A stretch of DNA of 64,000 nucleotides from Puccinellia tenuiflora (taxonomy: Eukaryota > Streptophyta > Magnoliopsida > Poales > Poaceae): contig QRDG01000137.1 in NCBI GenBank assembly GCA_012064385.1, positions 3,192,645-3,256,644 on the forward strand, given 5' to 3'. The translations under genes were made by a program, and so were the position numbers. Shown in pieces: positions 1 to 10,707 of this stretch. The notes below the pieces were generated by a model. It was not told where the DNA came from. It did not search any database and worked only from the letters and a program-made list of their open reading frames with translations. Numbering within the stretch: the first letter of the stretch is position 1; each line of letters starts with the position of its first letter.

Positions 1-162
1 ACCGGCGGGAGCTCCTCCCGCCTGCTGACGCCGAAGGACGAGCCCGGCACCGGCGGCGACGGCGCTGGGTGCAGTGCTCCTGCTCCTCCTCCGACCGGTG
101 GCGACTCCGACGACTCCGACGGCGGGGACTACACGCGGTTCTACCGCCACTTCGGCATGTAG
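1..162 (+). CDS. C-terminal fragment of a transposon-borne protein of unknown function
   Basis: An open frame enters at base 1 and ends at TAG 160-162, leaving 53 codons. The peptide is rich in Gly, Ser, Pro and Asp and ends with the acidic-aromatic tail DDSDGGDYTRFYRHFGM. From general memory this tail type is common in uncharacterised grass proteins carried by Harbinger-like elements. I know no function for it and recognise no catalytic motif. It lies inside the Harbinger end and stops 263 bases before the terminal repeat, as expected for an element-borne gene. Coding is supported by GC-rich codon use that ends sharply at the stop, after which the DNA becomes AT-rich. The N-terminus and start are outside the window. 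Confidence 0.55.
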   Translation, partial: TGGSSSRLLTPKDEPGTGGDGAGCSAPAPPPTGGDSDDSDGGDYTRFYRHFGM

Positions 163-200
163 ACGCCGCGCCGCCGTTTGTTTAGTTTTTTTAATCTTGT

Positions 201-255
201 TCGAACAAATATCGTTAAGTTTGAACAAATATCGTCTATGTTTGAACAAATTTCG
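201..255. repeat. Short tandem repeat, three units
   Basis: Three near-identical units of the type ttgaacaaatatcg, spaced about 20 bases apart, follow the stop codon of the Harbinger-borne frame. They are probably 3' untranslated or subterminal sequence of that element. Confidence 0.6.
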
Positions 256-1853
256 CGTAAGTTCGTCGAACACATTTTTCTGTAAATACTTCTATTGATC
301 GGCCTGGGGGCCGCGGACTGGGAATCGGCCCGCCCCCAGGCCGTTTTTTTCCGCCGACGCCCCCCAGCATGCCCAAAAAAACGCCGGCAATTCGGCCTGG
401 GGGGGGCCAACGGCTGGAGTTGCTCTTAACGCCTAAAAAACAATACTATCATGATTTCAGGCTCTATTATTATATGCATATATCCAACCAATTCAGGCAT
501 CAATCAACTCAGTGGATGTGCCTCCGTTGTGTGGAGAACACCTACCATGGCACTAGGCCCCGTTCCTGACCGGCTACAAGTTCCGACTGTTCCCGCATAG
601 GACGGGCCTTGTCTTCTTCGTGTACCTGCACACGCTCGCTCAGCATAAATACTTAATTCTTCAAACGATAGCTTGTCGCCTGATGACTGATGCTGCTTCA
701 TGCATGACCCAATGTTCATTTCACTAATCTTCCAAGTAAATATACACACATGTTTCAGTCTATAACACAATTCTGCAGCCTCGTCGAGCGTGAAGCCGTG
801 AACACCTCGGAAGTGGCTGTTCCGACTGCTGGGCTTGATCGGCGTACCGACTGACGGAGGTTGAACGCTAAGCTAGCTGTCACCGTAAACCGACGGATCG
901 TCGAAGCTGTTCGATGGATTGTTACGGTGCAGATACGAACCAGTCACGGCACTTCCATATGATGGTAACCATACGCATCAGGACGACATATATACTGCCA
1001 ATGAAGGTTTCCACAATCCTGAGCCCACCGTTATTGTAACAGATCTCGCTGTTGGGAGGATTCAACTGGTTGCCGCTCCATCTAAGTTGGTAGTGAACGT
1101 CTGCAGGTGGGAGCAGGAATCTTCCATTCGAAAGCATTTGTAGCAGAGACATTGGATGTTTCCATCATCAATCCTTTGCTCGAGTCAATTTCCATGTGAT
1201 AAAATGGCATACTTCAGCATGGACGACAGACCAACGGGTGATGTCTCTGATTAATCTTTATTATGAAATCCATGAAGATGAAGTGCCTTCATCGAATGAT
1301 TTCCCATGTGGTGCGCCCTATCTTCTCTGTTAGGTGAGACACGCCCTTCAGCGGATCAGCTGGAACTCTACAGTCTAGATGTGTAGAGAGGTCCCGAGTT
1401 ATGGGCAAGGACAACAATGCACGACTAGGTAGCTAAGCTAAGCAGGGCAGTACCAAACTCTGTAGGAAAAAAATCCAGTGTATAGCTTTCAGGGTGACAG
1501 ACAGGGTACGCATGCTTGTCTAGATTTTTTTGCCTTTTCGGATAAAACATTCCCTTGCTTGTCAAGTTTGTTAAAGGCAGGCGTTCTTTTTCTCTGTCAA
1601 TAACTGAAGCGAATGGAAGTTAGCTAGCACCATTGCTTTTTATGCCTAGCTGCAAGGCTTCACAATAAACTCGCTAAAATCCACATTGCATATGGCACTT
1701 GCTAACCTCGCTGTCGGTATTGCTTATCTGTGATCTTTGTGTGGAAAAAGATGTCTAAGCGTAATCAATCTATTTTGTCGGAATAGTGAGAGGTTGCTTC
1801 CTCGTGATCGAAGCGTCACACTTGCAGGACCTTAGGCGCAAGCTTCCACTCGT

Positions 1854-2312
1854 CAGGCTGGTGCCAGTGCACCGCCTCACTATCGCCCCGCCACGTTAGT
1901 TTTTATCCCCACTCTCACCGCATTCTCACCCCACTCTCACCTCACGGTGCCAGTGCATGGGCTGTAGTCCCAGGCTATAGCCACGTCACCTTTTTTCCTT
2001 CTCTTTTTTTCCCTTCACTTTTTAATTCTTTTTCCCTTTTCTTCCAGGCGGACCCACACGCCAGCCTCTCACGCCCGCCTCTCGCCTCGCTCTCGCCCCG
2101 CCCTGCTAGCGCGCCGCCCCGCTACCGCCCCGCTCTCGCCTCCCTATCGCCCCCTACCGCCGCCAACGCGGGCGAGAGCGGGGCGGTAGCGCCCGCTCCC
2201 GCCCGGCGATGGATCCACCGCCCGCCACTCTCGTCTCGCCTCGCTCCCGCCTCACTCCCGCCCGCGTCCGGGCGGTACCGCCCCGCCTCCAGCCCGCGTT
2301 GGCACCAGCCTG
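1854..2312. mobile_element. Small transposon with 13-bp perfect terminal inverted repeats
   Basis: The sequence starts caggctggtgcca and ends tggcaccagcctg, a perfect 13-bp inverted repeat around a GC-rich, C-rich interior of 459 bases in total. Copy B at 11350-11375 lacks it and instead has about 12 bases (ttggaccttcct) between the same flanks, so the insertion was accompanied by loss of host bases and no target duplication is visible. No coding capacity. Superfamily is not clear; a hAT-like MITE is one option. Confidence 0.7.
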
Positions 2313-2439
2313 AGAGATCGGTCCCGTGATGGGAAGGTGTATCCAATTTACTAACTTCCAAATACATTTGGGACTTAAGTGGGTGGTCCACTTCTTTTAT
2401 GCGGTATCGTTTCCCTACATGATGTTTTTTAATCTACAT

Positions 2440-3238
2440 TTTTTTTTGACAGGGAGTTCGTGTACAAGATCAACAAGAGAAAGAGCACACACGCACGAAC
2501 ACAGACAAGATCAAACCCACACACAGCGGACACGGAACCACCGAGCAGCACGCCGTCTTCAAGCGCCAGCAGCACGCTGTCGGAGAAGAAGAAAGCAGCC
2601 TCACCTCGCACCGGAGCAGCCAGCTCGAACAACCGCGTTGAGATGCCGCAGGAGCCATCTGACGCAGGCGCCAGAATTTGGACGTTGAAGGAGCATCGGC
2701 TTCGAGCTGCCGCCACGCCGCCATCGCCGTCTCACGCCGGAGACAAGAACGACAGCGCCACCCATCTTCCACCGCACCCACCGTGACCACCGACGAGGGA
2801 GATCGATCCGCCTGCAAACTCCCAGAAGAGTTAAGCAAAAGCACCACCATCCACCGAAGTGGAGGCTGCCGAACCCCAAGAACTAGAACCAGCGCCGCCA
2901 CCACGGCCGCAAGCTCGAGGAAGAGCACGCCGCGACTCCGGAGAGCAGCGGCCGCGCCCGCGACAGCAGATCTTCCCAGGGCCTCCACTGGAGCACCGAG
3001 AACAGAGGAGGGAACCGCCGCCGCCAAAAGCCTCTCCGGCCACGCCGCCATCTCCACAGCGCCGCCGGCAGGCCACCCACGCACACCTAGACTATGTACA
3101 CGGCGGGATCCGTCGATTCCCCGTCCTCCCGCCGCCGGAGCGGCCGCGGAGGGCGAGGAATCGAGCGGATCGCCGCCGGCGAGCTGGTCCGCACGGGTTC
3201 GCCCAAAAATCGCCTCTGTTCACTGTAGGTGGGGAACG
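2440..3238 (-). mobile_element. Retroposon (truncated LINE or SINE-like), minus strand
   Basis: The insertion is flanked by atctacat at 2432-2439 and 3239-3246 and is absent from copy B, where the site reads aatctagaacacttc (near 11491). It begins with a run of T, which is a poly(A) tail when read on the minus strand, so it is a retroposed sequence. The interior is GC-rich. A 204-codon minus-strand open frame (2470-3084) covers most of it but resembles no family I know. Confidence 0.75.
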
Positions 3239-3889
3239 ATCTACATCACTTCACAATAAGCCAGCAAATAATTGCCTAGACAATTAGCACTAATGACGTA
3301 ATGCATGATCAATGTGAAAAATCTATTCAGGCCGCTCTCGATCAATCCTCGGGCAGACAACGCATCGTGCAATCCCATTTTATAGCACTCGTTTGGATTT
3401 GAAAGTGCGGGCATTTTTCGGCTTATATCGTGAAATTTCTACACACGACACAATCTTTTTCTTGCTCATGAATTACTAGGCGAAAAAAAAGATCGTATAA
3501 TACAATGCATGTAAAACAGTATAAAGCCTCCCAACAAAAGGAGCAGCTATGTGTTATAAAAAAGGATAATTGTTTATGGAACATATACTATGGTTCTGAT
3601 TTTAAATTGACACCAAATCCCGGTGTTCTCTCCCCGATGCACACTAGTGGAAGACAAGAAGCATAGTTTACGTCGTCTAATTTCTCTTATATGTGAATAC
3701 AACACGACGTGGCTTCTACCTCTACATGATCCTCCATTTTATCATTCCTAGTATCGGCGCTTCCTATTTCTCTATGATTTTTCAGAAACATGGTTGGACG
3801 AACGCATCAGCCACTCCAATGAACTAGTATTCTACTTGTCTCCTCTTTTATATAGAATTTAGCTTTGTAGATGTTAGACCTCTCCAAAC

Positions 3890-5830
3890 TTTTTTTAGAT
3901 AAAGGGCTTTATTAATTAAAGGTTTAAGTATTACACCTGGCATCTGCATCAATAATGCACACAGCCGCAAAGCAACGAAGATAGTAAAAAGTGCAACAGG
4001 AGACGAATTACAATCAGCATGATAATGTAAAACGCCTGCTTCATAAGCTAGCTCGATGGCCTATGGAGCAATGCGGCGATCAAGCGGCCATCCATGTTGT
4101 GAAAAAATGTCCCTCGCCACTTCTTCTAGTCTTGCACACGCCTCCGTAAAGAGGTCTCGATGTCCCCCTCGTTTTAAGGTGGACCACGAATGGAGAATAC
4201 TTGTGCAGCGGTAGAGTACCTGCATATGAGAAACATTTTTATCATCGAAAACCTTGTCGTTTCTACTAAGCCAAAGCGCCCACATAACGACAATTTCTCC
4301 CACCCTAATAACCGTTCTAAACTTTTTATCTATCCCATGTAACCAGTTGCCAAAAACATTTGCAACCGACTTGGGTGGATATAAGTTAGACGCTATTTGG
4401 ATAGATGACCATATAGAACGTGCGAAACTACACTCGAAGAATAAGTGTTTTATTGTCTCCTGATGTGGACAAAACACACACTTAGTACTTCCATGCCAAT
4501 TTCGTTTGACAAGGTTATCCTTTGTTAAAATGACACCCCTACGAAGATACCATGAAAAAACTTTTATTTTAAGTGGAATCTTCATTTGCCATATTTTTTA
4601 TTGTCATCGACTGGTATATCGGAGTGCACAAGCGCCCTATACATAGAATCTACTGAGAATTTTCCATTCCCACATAAATTCCATCGAAATTCATCGGATC
4701 CTTGTGTATGTTGGACCGAAGCCAACCGTTGCAGCAAGGCGTACCAAGACGTTAATCTCGGCCCAAATAAATCTCGTCTGAACGTCACATTGGGTGGTGA
4801 GCTCTGCATAACAGTGGCTATAGTATCCCCTTTGTGACGAACAATATTATATAGGGCCGGATATTGCTCTCGGAGGGTGGTATCACCTAACCATTTGTCC
4901 TCCCAAAATCTAATCTCCGTGCCATCGTTAATATTAAATACGCCAAAGTGAAAGAAATGTTTCTTTGTCGCCATTAGGCCGGCCCAAAAGTGGGAGTCAC
5001 CAGGTTTCCATACTACCTGTGATACCGCCTTTGATCCAATGTATTTTCTTTTGAGAAGTTTTTGCCAAATTCCATCTTCGGTCAGCAACTTAAAAAGACA
5101 CTTGCCGAGGAGGGCTGAATCCTTGACATAGAGGTCATGAATACCCAGCCCACCTTGATTTTTTGGTTGACAAACAACATCCCATTTAGCCAGTCGGTAT
5201 TTCTTTTTCTCACCATCCCCTTGCCAAAAGAATCTTGATCGGAAGTAATCCAATTTATGCAAGACCCCTTTTGGTAACTGGAAGAAGGATATCATATACA
5301 GTACCATGTTAGTAAGTACCGAATTAATGAGAACCAACCTTCCACCAAGGGATAGTAATTTGCCTTTCCAACTAGACAGCCTTGCCTGTAGACGCTCCTC
5401 GACATGTCTGCATTCCGCATTAGTCAGTTTCCGATAGTGTATTGGTATGCCCAAGTACCTTATAGGAAATTGACCCTGCTCACAACCAAATATGTCGGCA
5501 TAGTGAGCTGCTCCTTCCTGTGCATCGTTGAAGCAAAACAATTCACTTTTGTGGAAATTTATTTTTAATCCTGATAATTGCTCGAATGCTGATAATATCA
5601 ATTTCATATTTTTCGCTTTATCAAGATCGTGTTCCATAAAAAGAATTGTATCATCCGCATATTGAAGTATAGAAAGTCCCCCATCAACAAGATGTGGTAC
5701 TACGCCTTCAATTTGGCCATCCAATTTTGCCCGATCAATCATGATGGTCAACATGTCAGCCACTATATTAAAACTAGAGGTCTGTCACCAAAGTCAGCTC
5801 TTGATAAGCTTTATGACCTCTCATGTTGTT
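3890..5830 (-). mobile_element. 5'-truncated LINE (non-LTR retrotransposon), minus strand
   Basis: Copy B continues through this point (near 12120) without the insert. The left edge is a T-run, the poly(A) tail on the minus strand, preceded by an AATAAAG-like signal. The right edge is inside the reverse transcriptase, just upstream of the FNIVADML motif, as expected for incomplete reverse transcription. The right border is uncertain by about 50 bases. A gacctctc sequence occurs at both sides (about 3877 and 5829) and may be the target duplication. Confidence 0.8.
4061..5763 (-). pseudogene. LINE reverse transcriptase, C-terminal half, frameshifted
   Basis: Two consecutive minus-strand frames (5763-4582 and 4585-4061) encode the C-terminal part of a plant LINE ORF2. 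The first begins close to the polymerase palm and contains the catalytic box QYADDTILF, then SGLKINFHKSE and IRYLGIPIHYRKLT, which are typical of plant LINE polymerases. The second carries the zinc-knuckle-like zf-RVT region (CVFCPHQETIKHLFFECSF). They are joined across a short A-run near 4597 where one base has been gained or lost, which makes a premature stop. In a full element the product copies its own RNA at a nicked target. The endonuclease, ORF1 and N-terminal polymerase motifs are missing, so the copy is dead. Confidence 0.85.
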
Positions 5831-7912
5831 CGCTATGGCTGCCATATACAATTCTGTATATTCTTGTTGATATTGGTGCATTTAGGCCGCCACAACCTCG
5901 TTGATATGGTCGAAGGACGGCTAGGTGGGAGATTAATTCGTTACTCAACAACCACATCAATGGCATAGTATGTAGGGCCATCCCAGGAAAAACCGAACTA
6001 AAGGGTTATTTTCTATTTACACTAAACCATTTTACTTTGATACAATGTTTAAAATATAGTCCCGTTAGAAACATTTTTTATCGTACTATCTTAACTTCTA
6101 TATTTTCAATTTTTTAAAATTAATGTATCAGTAAACATTAGGTATACACAAATATGAACATTGCTTTAATTAATATAGTTTTAAAAAATTTAGTTTGAAA
6201 AATCTCAGAACAAAATTATCTGTAAAACTAAGCATATCATCGGTAGAAATCTGTACCACTTTGATGTACTATAGTGTGTTTATACGTGTGTGTGTTTTGA
6301 TATCTCTAAGATGTTCTATAGAGTATGATTGTTGCAAATATCCAAATAGAAGTTTTTTCCAATAGGATTTTCTAGCTTAGTGTACCAAATAAAATATTAT
6401 AAAGAGCATGAGATGTAACAACTGGCTGTGCTGGAAATTTTTCCTAGAAAGACAACTTCGGGGGGCTAAGGATTTTAAAGAGGAGAATTCCGACAAGGGG
6501 AACCCTTATTGGGAACTAGTCTTTTGATATGAATCATACACTAGTTACGGGCATTTTCTAATTTTCAATCCTAAAAGAGATTCGAGAATCCGACACACAT
6601 TCACGAGTTTCTGGCACGCCATGATGGAGCAATTAGTCCGAGTTGACTTGATCTGGATCAAAATGAACCTAAAATCCAAGTTGGCGGATCAAGTTCTTTA
6701 AGTCTATGAACTAAAGTGTTCATGTGTACCATGTTCATCTATCAGCAGTGCAATTATATCTTTTTTAGTTTTCTAATCTTCCTCTCCCATTTTTTTAAAG
6801 CGGGGAATCCTGGCCCATGCATCAATTGATGCACGTGACCATTTTTATTACGATGTTTTTGTCTACAGTCTTAAAAAGTGAAAAGATTGGTTACAAATCT
6901 CGACTAAAACAACATAAAAAGTACATATACAATTATGTTGCACAAATCCTATTGTTAGACCACCATCTGTACTGGTTGAACATATCCTGAACTACTATCC
7001 CACCCATCGACTAGAGCACCAAGGACCGACGTAGAGTATTGTCATCAAGATAGTGATTCGAGCACCACTTCATGTTCGGGATGGAAACTCTTGTCCTTGA
7101 CTTTATTAGTTCGGCTCACTAACGGTGATTGCGTCGTTACCTTGTTGAATGTGTCATCTACTTGCCGATGTGCTGGCCTTCAATGGTTGGTCTCATCAAT
7201 CAGGATGAAAATCCTTATTGTGGCCGTTCAATCGGACATGGCGACGACGTGTTTTCCTTTTTTGAAGACGTTGGTACGGAATAAGCCGACATAGTCGTAG
7301 GTGTTAAATTAATATATCTTGTAATGTCACTGGTGTAGTTTATTATGGTATATATTTTGCTTGTTGATGACATTGGCGTCGTTACCTTAATTTAAATTCA
7401 ATAAAAATGACTATGTGCATCATTTGGATGCCAAGGCCGACGGTTTCAGCCTCCTTTTCGAAAATAAAAAGATAATTCACCTCGTGATTAAAGCGTCACA
7501 TTTGTAGGTCCTTGGGCTCAAGGCTGTATTCGTTTCGACCTTCCTGATAGATTGATCTAGGAATGGGAAGAAGTACTCAAATTACTATCTTCGAAACACA
7601 TTTGGGACTTAAGTGGATTTTTTTTTTAGAAAGTTTGGGACTTAAGTGGATGGTCCACTTCTTTGTTGCGGTTTCTTTTCCCTCCATGGTTTATTTTTCT
7701 ACGGCACCTCCACAACAAGCCAGCGGGCGAATAATTAATTTGACTGTTGTAGTCTGCACCAATTGAGCCATGTGAAAAATCAACTCACATCACTCTCCAT
7801 TGATCCTCCGGTAGAGGACGCATCATGTCCAAAAGTACGAGCTTTTACTGCGCATACTGTCACATCTTCTCACGGGTACGATTTTTTTCTTGCTCATATA
7901 TTACTAGACTAG
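5831..7912. other. Non-coding remainder of copy A
   Basis: AT-rich sequence aligned with 12190-14660 of copy B. I see no open frame of note and no transposon ends apart from those listed. The block at 7478-7900 is a diverged second version of the block at 1790-3440. Confidence 0.6.
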
Positions 7913-9875
7913 AAGGGAAGGCGCGCTTTGCTGCGCCCGCTAAATTTTGGCAACAAGGTAAATTGAGTACACCTTGGATTTTTTTTCCCATTAGAAAATT
8001 GAACATAAATCTATGTAGAAGTTATGTGTGAACTCCGTACAAAAAAACATCTCAATGCCAGAATTGAACCTTTTAAGGAAAAAGGCTAAAAACTCATGTT
8101 CACTACTTAAACAGTTGACATTACATGTTTATTGATTTTTAGACAAAAAATTGAGGCCTTATGAGTTCATTCCAAGGTTAAAGGAGAGAGCGATATTCAC
8201 AATATTCCATTGCACACGTCTTTAGCCATTGGCAAAAGCCTTGAATTTAACATCTGCACTTAATTTTATTGTGACAAATATATACACTGAAACAGTAGAC
8301 ATTAAAGCCCACTTCTTTTATCCTCACTCTGATCTACCAATAATCAATGGAGAAGCAATTGTGTGAATAAGCATTGGCAAGAGATGCTCGTAGTAACAGT
8401 TGCCTCCTTCAGCATGTGGTAGAGAGGCACTCACTTGGATTGGCATTCGGGACGAAGGAGAAACAAATAGCTGCAATAGCAATACCATATAAATATGACC
8501 GAACGAACAATTGTATTTCTGTTTCTGAATATGCAAAGACTTCTTCATTTCCAGATGTGTCAAATGAGGCACACGATATAAAAGGAATCTGAGTGAATTA
8601 ACCTTTGTTGCCACGGCTTGAAAGATCCTATAACAAGTTGGATCCTCCGTCTATTATGAAATCTAGCTGAAAAGTAAGCAAGATAGGGTTGACACATGGA
8701 TAAAAGAACACGAGTTCAACATATTCTGAAAACTAACAACGAATCTAGAGGTCAAGGAGAGCAAGTTTTTTTGGGCAACTATGAAATCTAGTTGAAAGTA
8801 ATCAATAAATCTTTGGCACTGAGACAAAAGATCATGAGTTCAACATTTTAAAAAAAATAGAGTGAGTACAAAGTTTCAGGATAGTGTGTTCCTTCTAACG
8901 AACTTGAGATGAAGTTGAAAGAGGCAAAAAAGAACATGAGTTCAACATTAAAAAAAAATAGAGTGAGTACAAAGTTTCAGGATAGTGTGTTCCTTCTAAC
9001 GAACTTGAGATGAAGTTGAAAGAGGCAAAAAAAAAAAAAGGTAAATTGTTTTTTTTCCTTCATTCAATCTGATCATGCACATAGGTTGTGCAAAGGGATT
9101 AACACTTCTAAAAATCCACAAGATTGTTTTTGGGAAATATTAAAATTACTTTTGTAACTTAACTGTACATGCTTCCGTATATTATTTGGAAAACTAACTG
9201 GACAAAAAAAGAGGTAAGTTACTAGCAAATCTAAATATCCGTAAAAGAGACTAAGTCGATGCTACCAGAAGATGCGCATATCCTCTTGATGCATATGCCA
9301 TAGAGATCTTAAAGCTTGAATAATACGCGGTCACGCTAAATATGCTAGTCATGCCTTTATTTATGTTAACAAGCGAATGAATAATAAGAATAGAATTTAT
9401 AGTTACTGCTATTGTCACCAAATTAACAATCTTCAGTAACAAAATAAATAAGTTTATCACAAGAAGTAGCACAACAAAGGCCGAAATGAGTTTTGACATT
9501 ATTTGCGATTCAACTGTGACGTGCAACCAAGAAAAATGTTTATGCTCACATAGCGAAGCCTACTTTCCTATATTCAGTCATAGCAAAATAACATTATATT
9601 CACTTGGCCCTGCATCATACATTGACCACATAAAAATTGCTTAGTTCAGTGGTTGATTAATGAATGGCATATAAAACTATGTTTAAGTAGTATATAATAT
9701 ATTTAATCACATCAGAAAAAAATACAAACAAAGATAACCGTGATGCTTAGATGTGAGAGAGAAAGAAAAGGTAAGTAGGATCAACTTATAAGGTGGCAGG
9801 TGTCAATATTTAATTGGTGCACCGTGAGGAGCAACCACAAGCCTCTATTTCCAGGGAGCTTAGAGGTTGGAGAGA
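7913..9875. other. About 1.96 kb present in copy A and absent from copy B
   Basis: Copy B passes from ttactag (14651-14657) directly to cgtaattgcgaatgacgtg, whereas copy A has the same flanks separated by about 1.96 kb starting tagaagggaaggcgcgcttt. It is AT-rich, carries the 102-bp tandem repeat listed below and has no convincing frame. I could not find terminal repeats, so it may be an insertion in A or a deletion in B. Confidence 0.55.
8833..9033. repeat. Tandem duplication, 102-bp unit, two copies
   Basis: The segment starting catgagttcaacat at 8833 is repeated starting at 8935, including agagtgagtacaaag and ttccttctaacgaac, with near identity. Each unit ends in an A-run after gaggc. Confidence 0.85.
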
Positions 9876-10584
9876 TAGAGTAATTGCCAACGACGTGTTG
9901 GAAAAGAGACCATATAAAGCATTGCACGTAAGCAGCTTAGCGCCTCTCAACAAAAATGTTTGAATACCAGATTTATCATCAGTCTCCTTTTCCTTAGACA
10001 TGTGCTGTTAAGCCAGCATATTTATATACAAGGGGTAGCTGATCTCAATTGGCCACCAAGGTTAGTGTCCACTCGCTGATGCGCACTTGTGAGACAGGAA
10101 GCAGAATTTACATCTTTCTGATTTCTCTTCTTATTGCGATCAGGATTCTATACGTCGTTGCTGATTTGCTGAATACTTGAGCATCAGTGTGTGATGCTCT
10201 TGTCTTCGAATGCCTTAGCGCCTAAAAAAACAATACTATCATGACTGTTTCAGGCTCTATTTTATATGCATATATCAAACCAATTCAGGCATCAATCATA
10301 CTATACAGATAAACTCAGTGGATGTGCCTCCGTTGTGGAGAACATCTACCATGGCACTAGGCTCGTTCCTGACCGGCTACAGGTTCCGACTGTTCCCGCA
10401 TAGGACGGGCCTTGTCTTCTTCGTGTACCTGCACACGCTCGCTCAGCATAAATTTTTCATTCTGCAAAGTAATCGCAACTTGCTATAGCTTGTCGCCTGA
10501 TGACTGATGATGCTTCATGCATGACGCAATGTTCATTTCACTAATCTTCCAAATAAATATGCACACATGTTTCAGTCTATAATA

Positions 10585-10707
10585 CTCCCTCCGTATTAAA
10601 AAGGATGTCATTTAATTTCTAAATTTAAATGTATCTAGATATTATTTAGTGTCTAAATACATTTAAATTTAAACAAAAAAATGACATTCTTTCTAGGACG
10701 GAGGTAG
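10585..10707. mobile_element. Stowaway (Tc1/mariner) MITE
   Basis: Begins ctccctccgtatta and ends in the complementary acggaggtag, 123 bases, flanked by TA on both sides. The interior arms are self-complementary (aaatttaaatgtatcta and its complement), giving a hairpin. Copies A and C lack it at the same position. Confidence 0.9.

Larger units (their letters stand above)
1..425. mobile_element. PIF/Harbinger-type DNA transposon, 3' part only
   Basis: The sequence ends in a terminal repeat whose reverse complement reads gagcaactccagccgttgg, followed directly by TTA (426-428). The related sites in the two downstream tandem copies (10215-10217 and 16213-16215) carry a single TTA followed by gcgcct, so TTA is the target site. 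A TTA target and a GAGCA-CTCCA end fit PIF/Harbinger, and the element at 61304-62277 has a similar end (gagcatctccaac). The left end lies outside the window. Confidence 0.72.
429..10217. repeat. Tandem segmental duplication, copy A
   Basis: Copy A matches copy B (10218-16215) along its length once insertions are removed, including the gcgcctaaaaaa start, the block around 1200-1850 (B: 10710-11350), 3240-3890 (B: 11500-12130) and 5850-7910 (B: 12190-14660). The unit without insertions is about 4.3-4.6 kb. Each unit also contains two diverged versions of one internal block (A: near 1790 and 7480; B: near 11290 and 13895). No long conserved reading frame runs through it. Its nature is unknown. 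Confidence 0.8.

Noticed and set aside
919..1152. Overlapping 74-76-codon frames on both strands in copy A, e.g. RFLLPPADVHYQLRW
   Set aside because: No family recognised, and the segment is missing from copy B. It could be a captured exon, but I cannot support it.
2470..3084. 204-codon minus-strand frame inside the retroposon
   Set aside because: GC-rich DNA is open in several frames on both strands here, no motif is recognisable, and it lies within a poly(A)-tailed insert absent from copy B.
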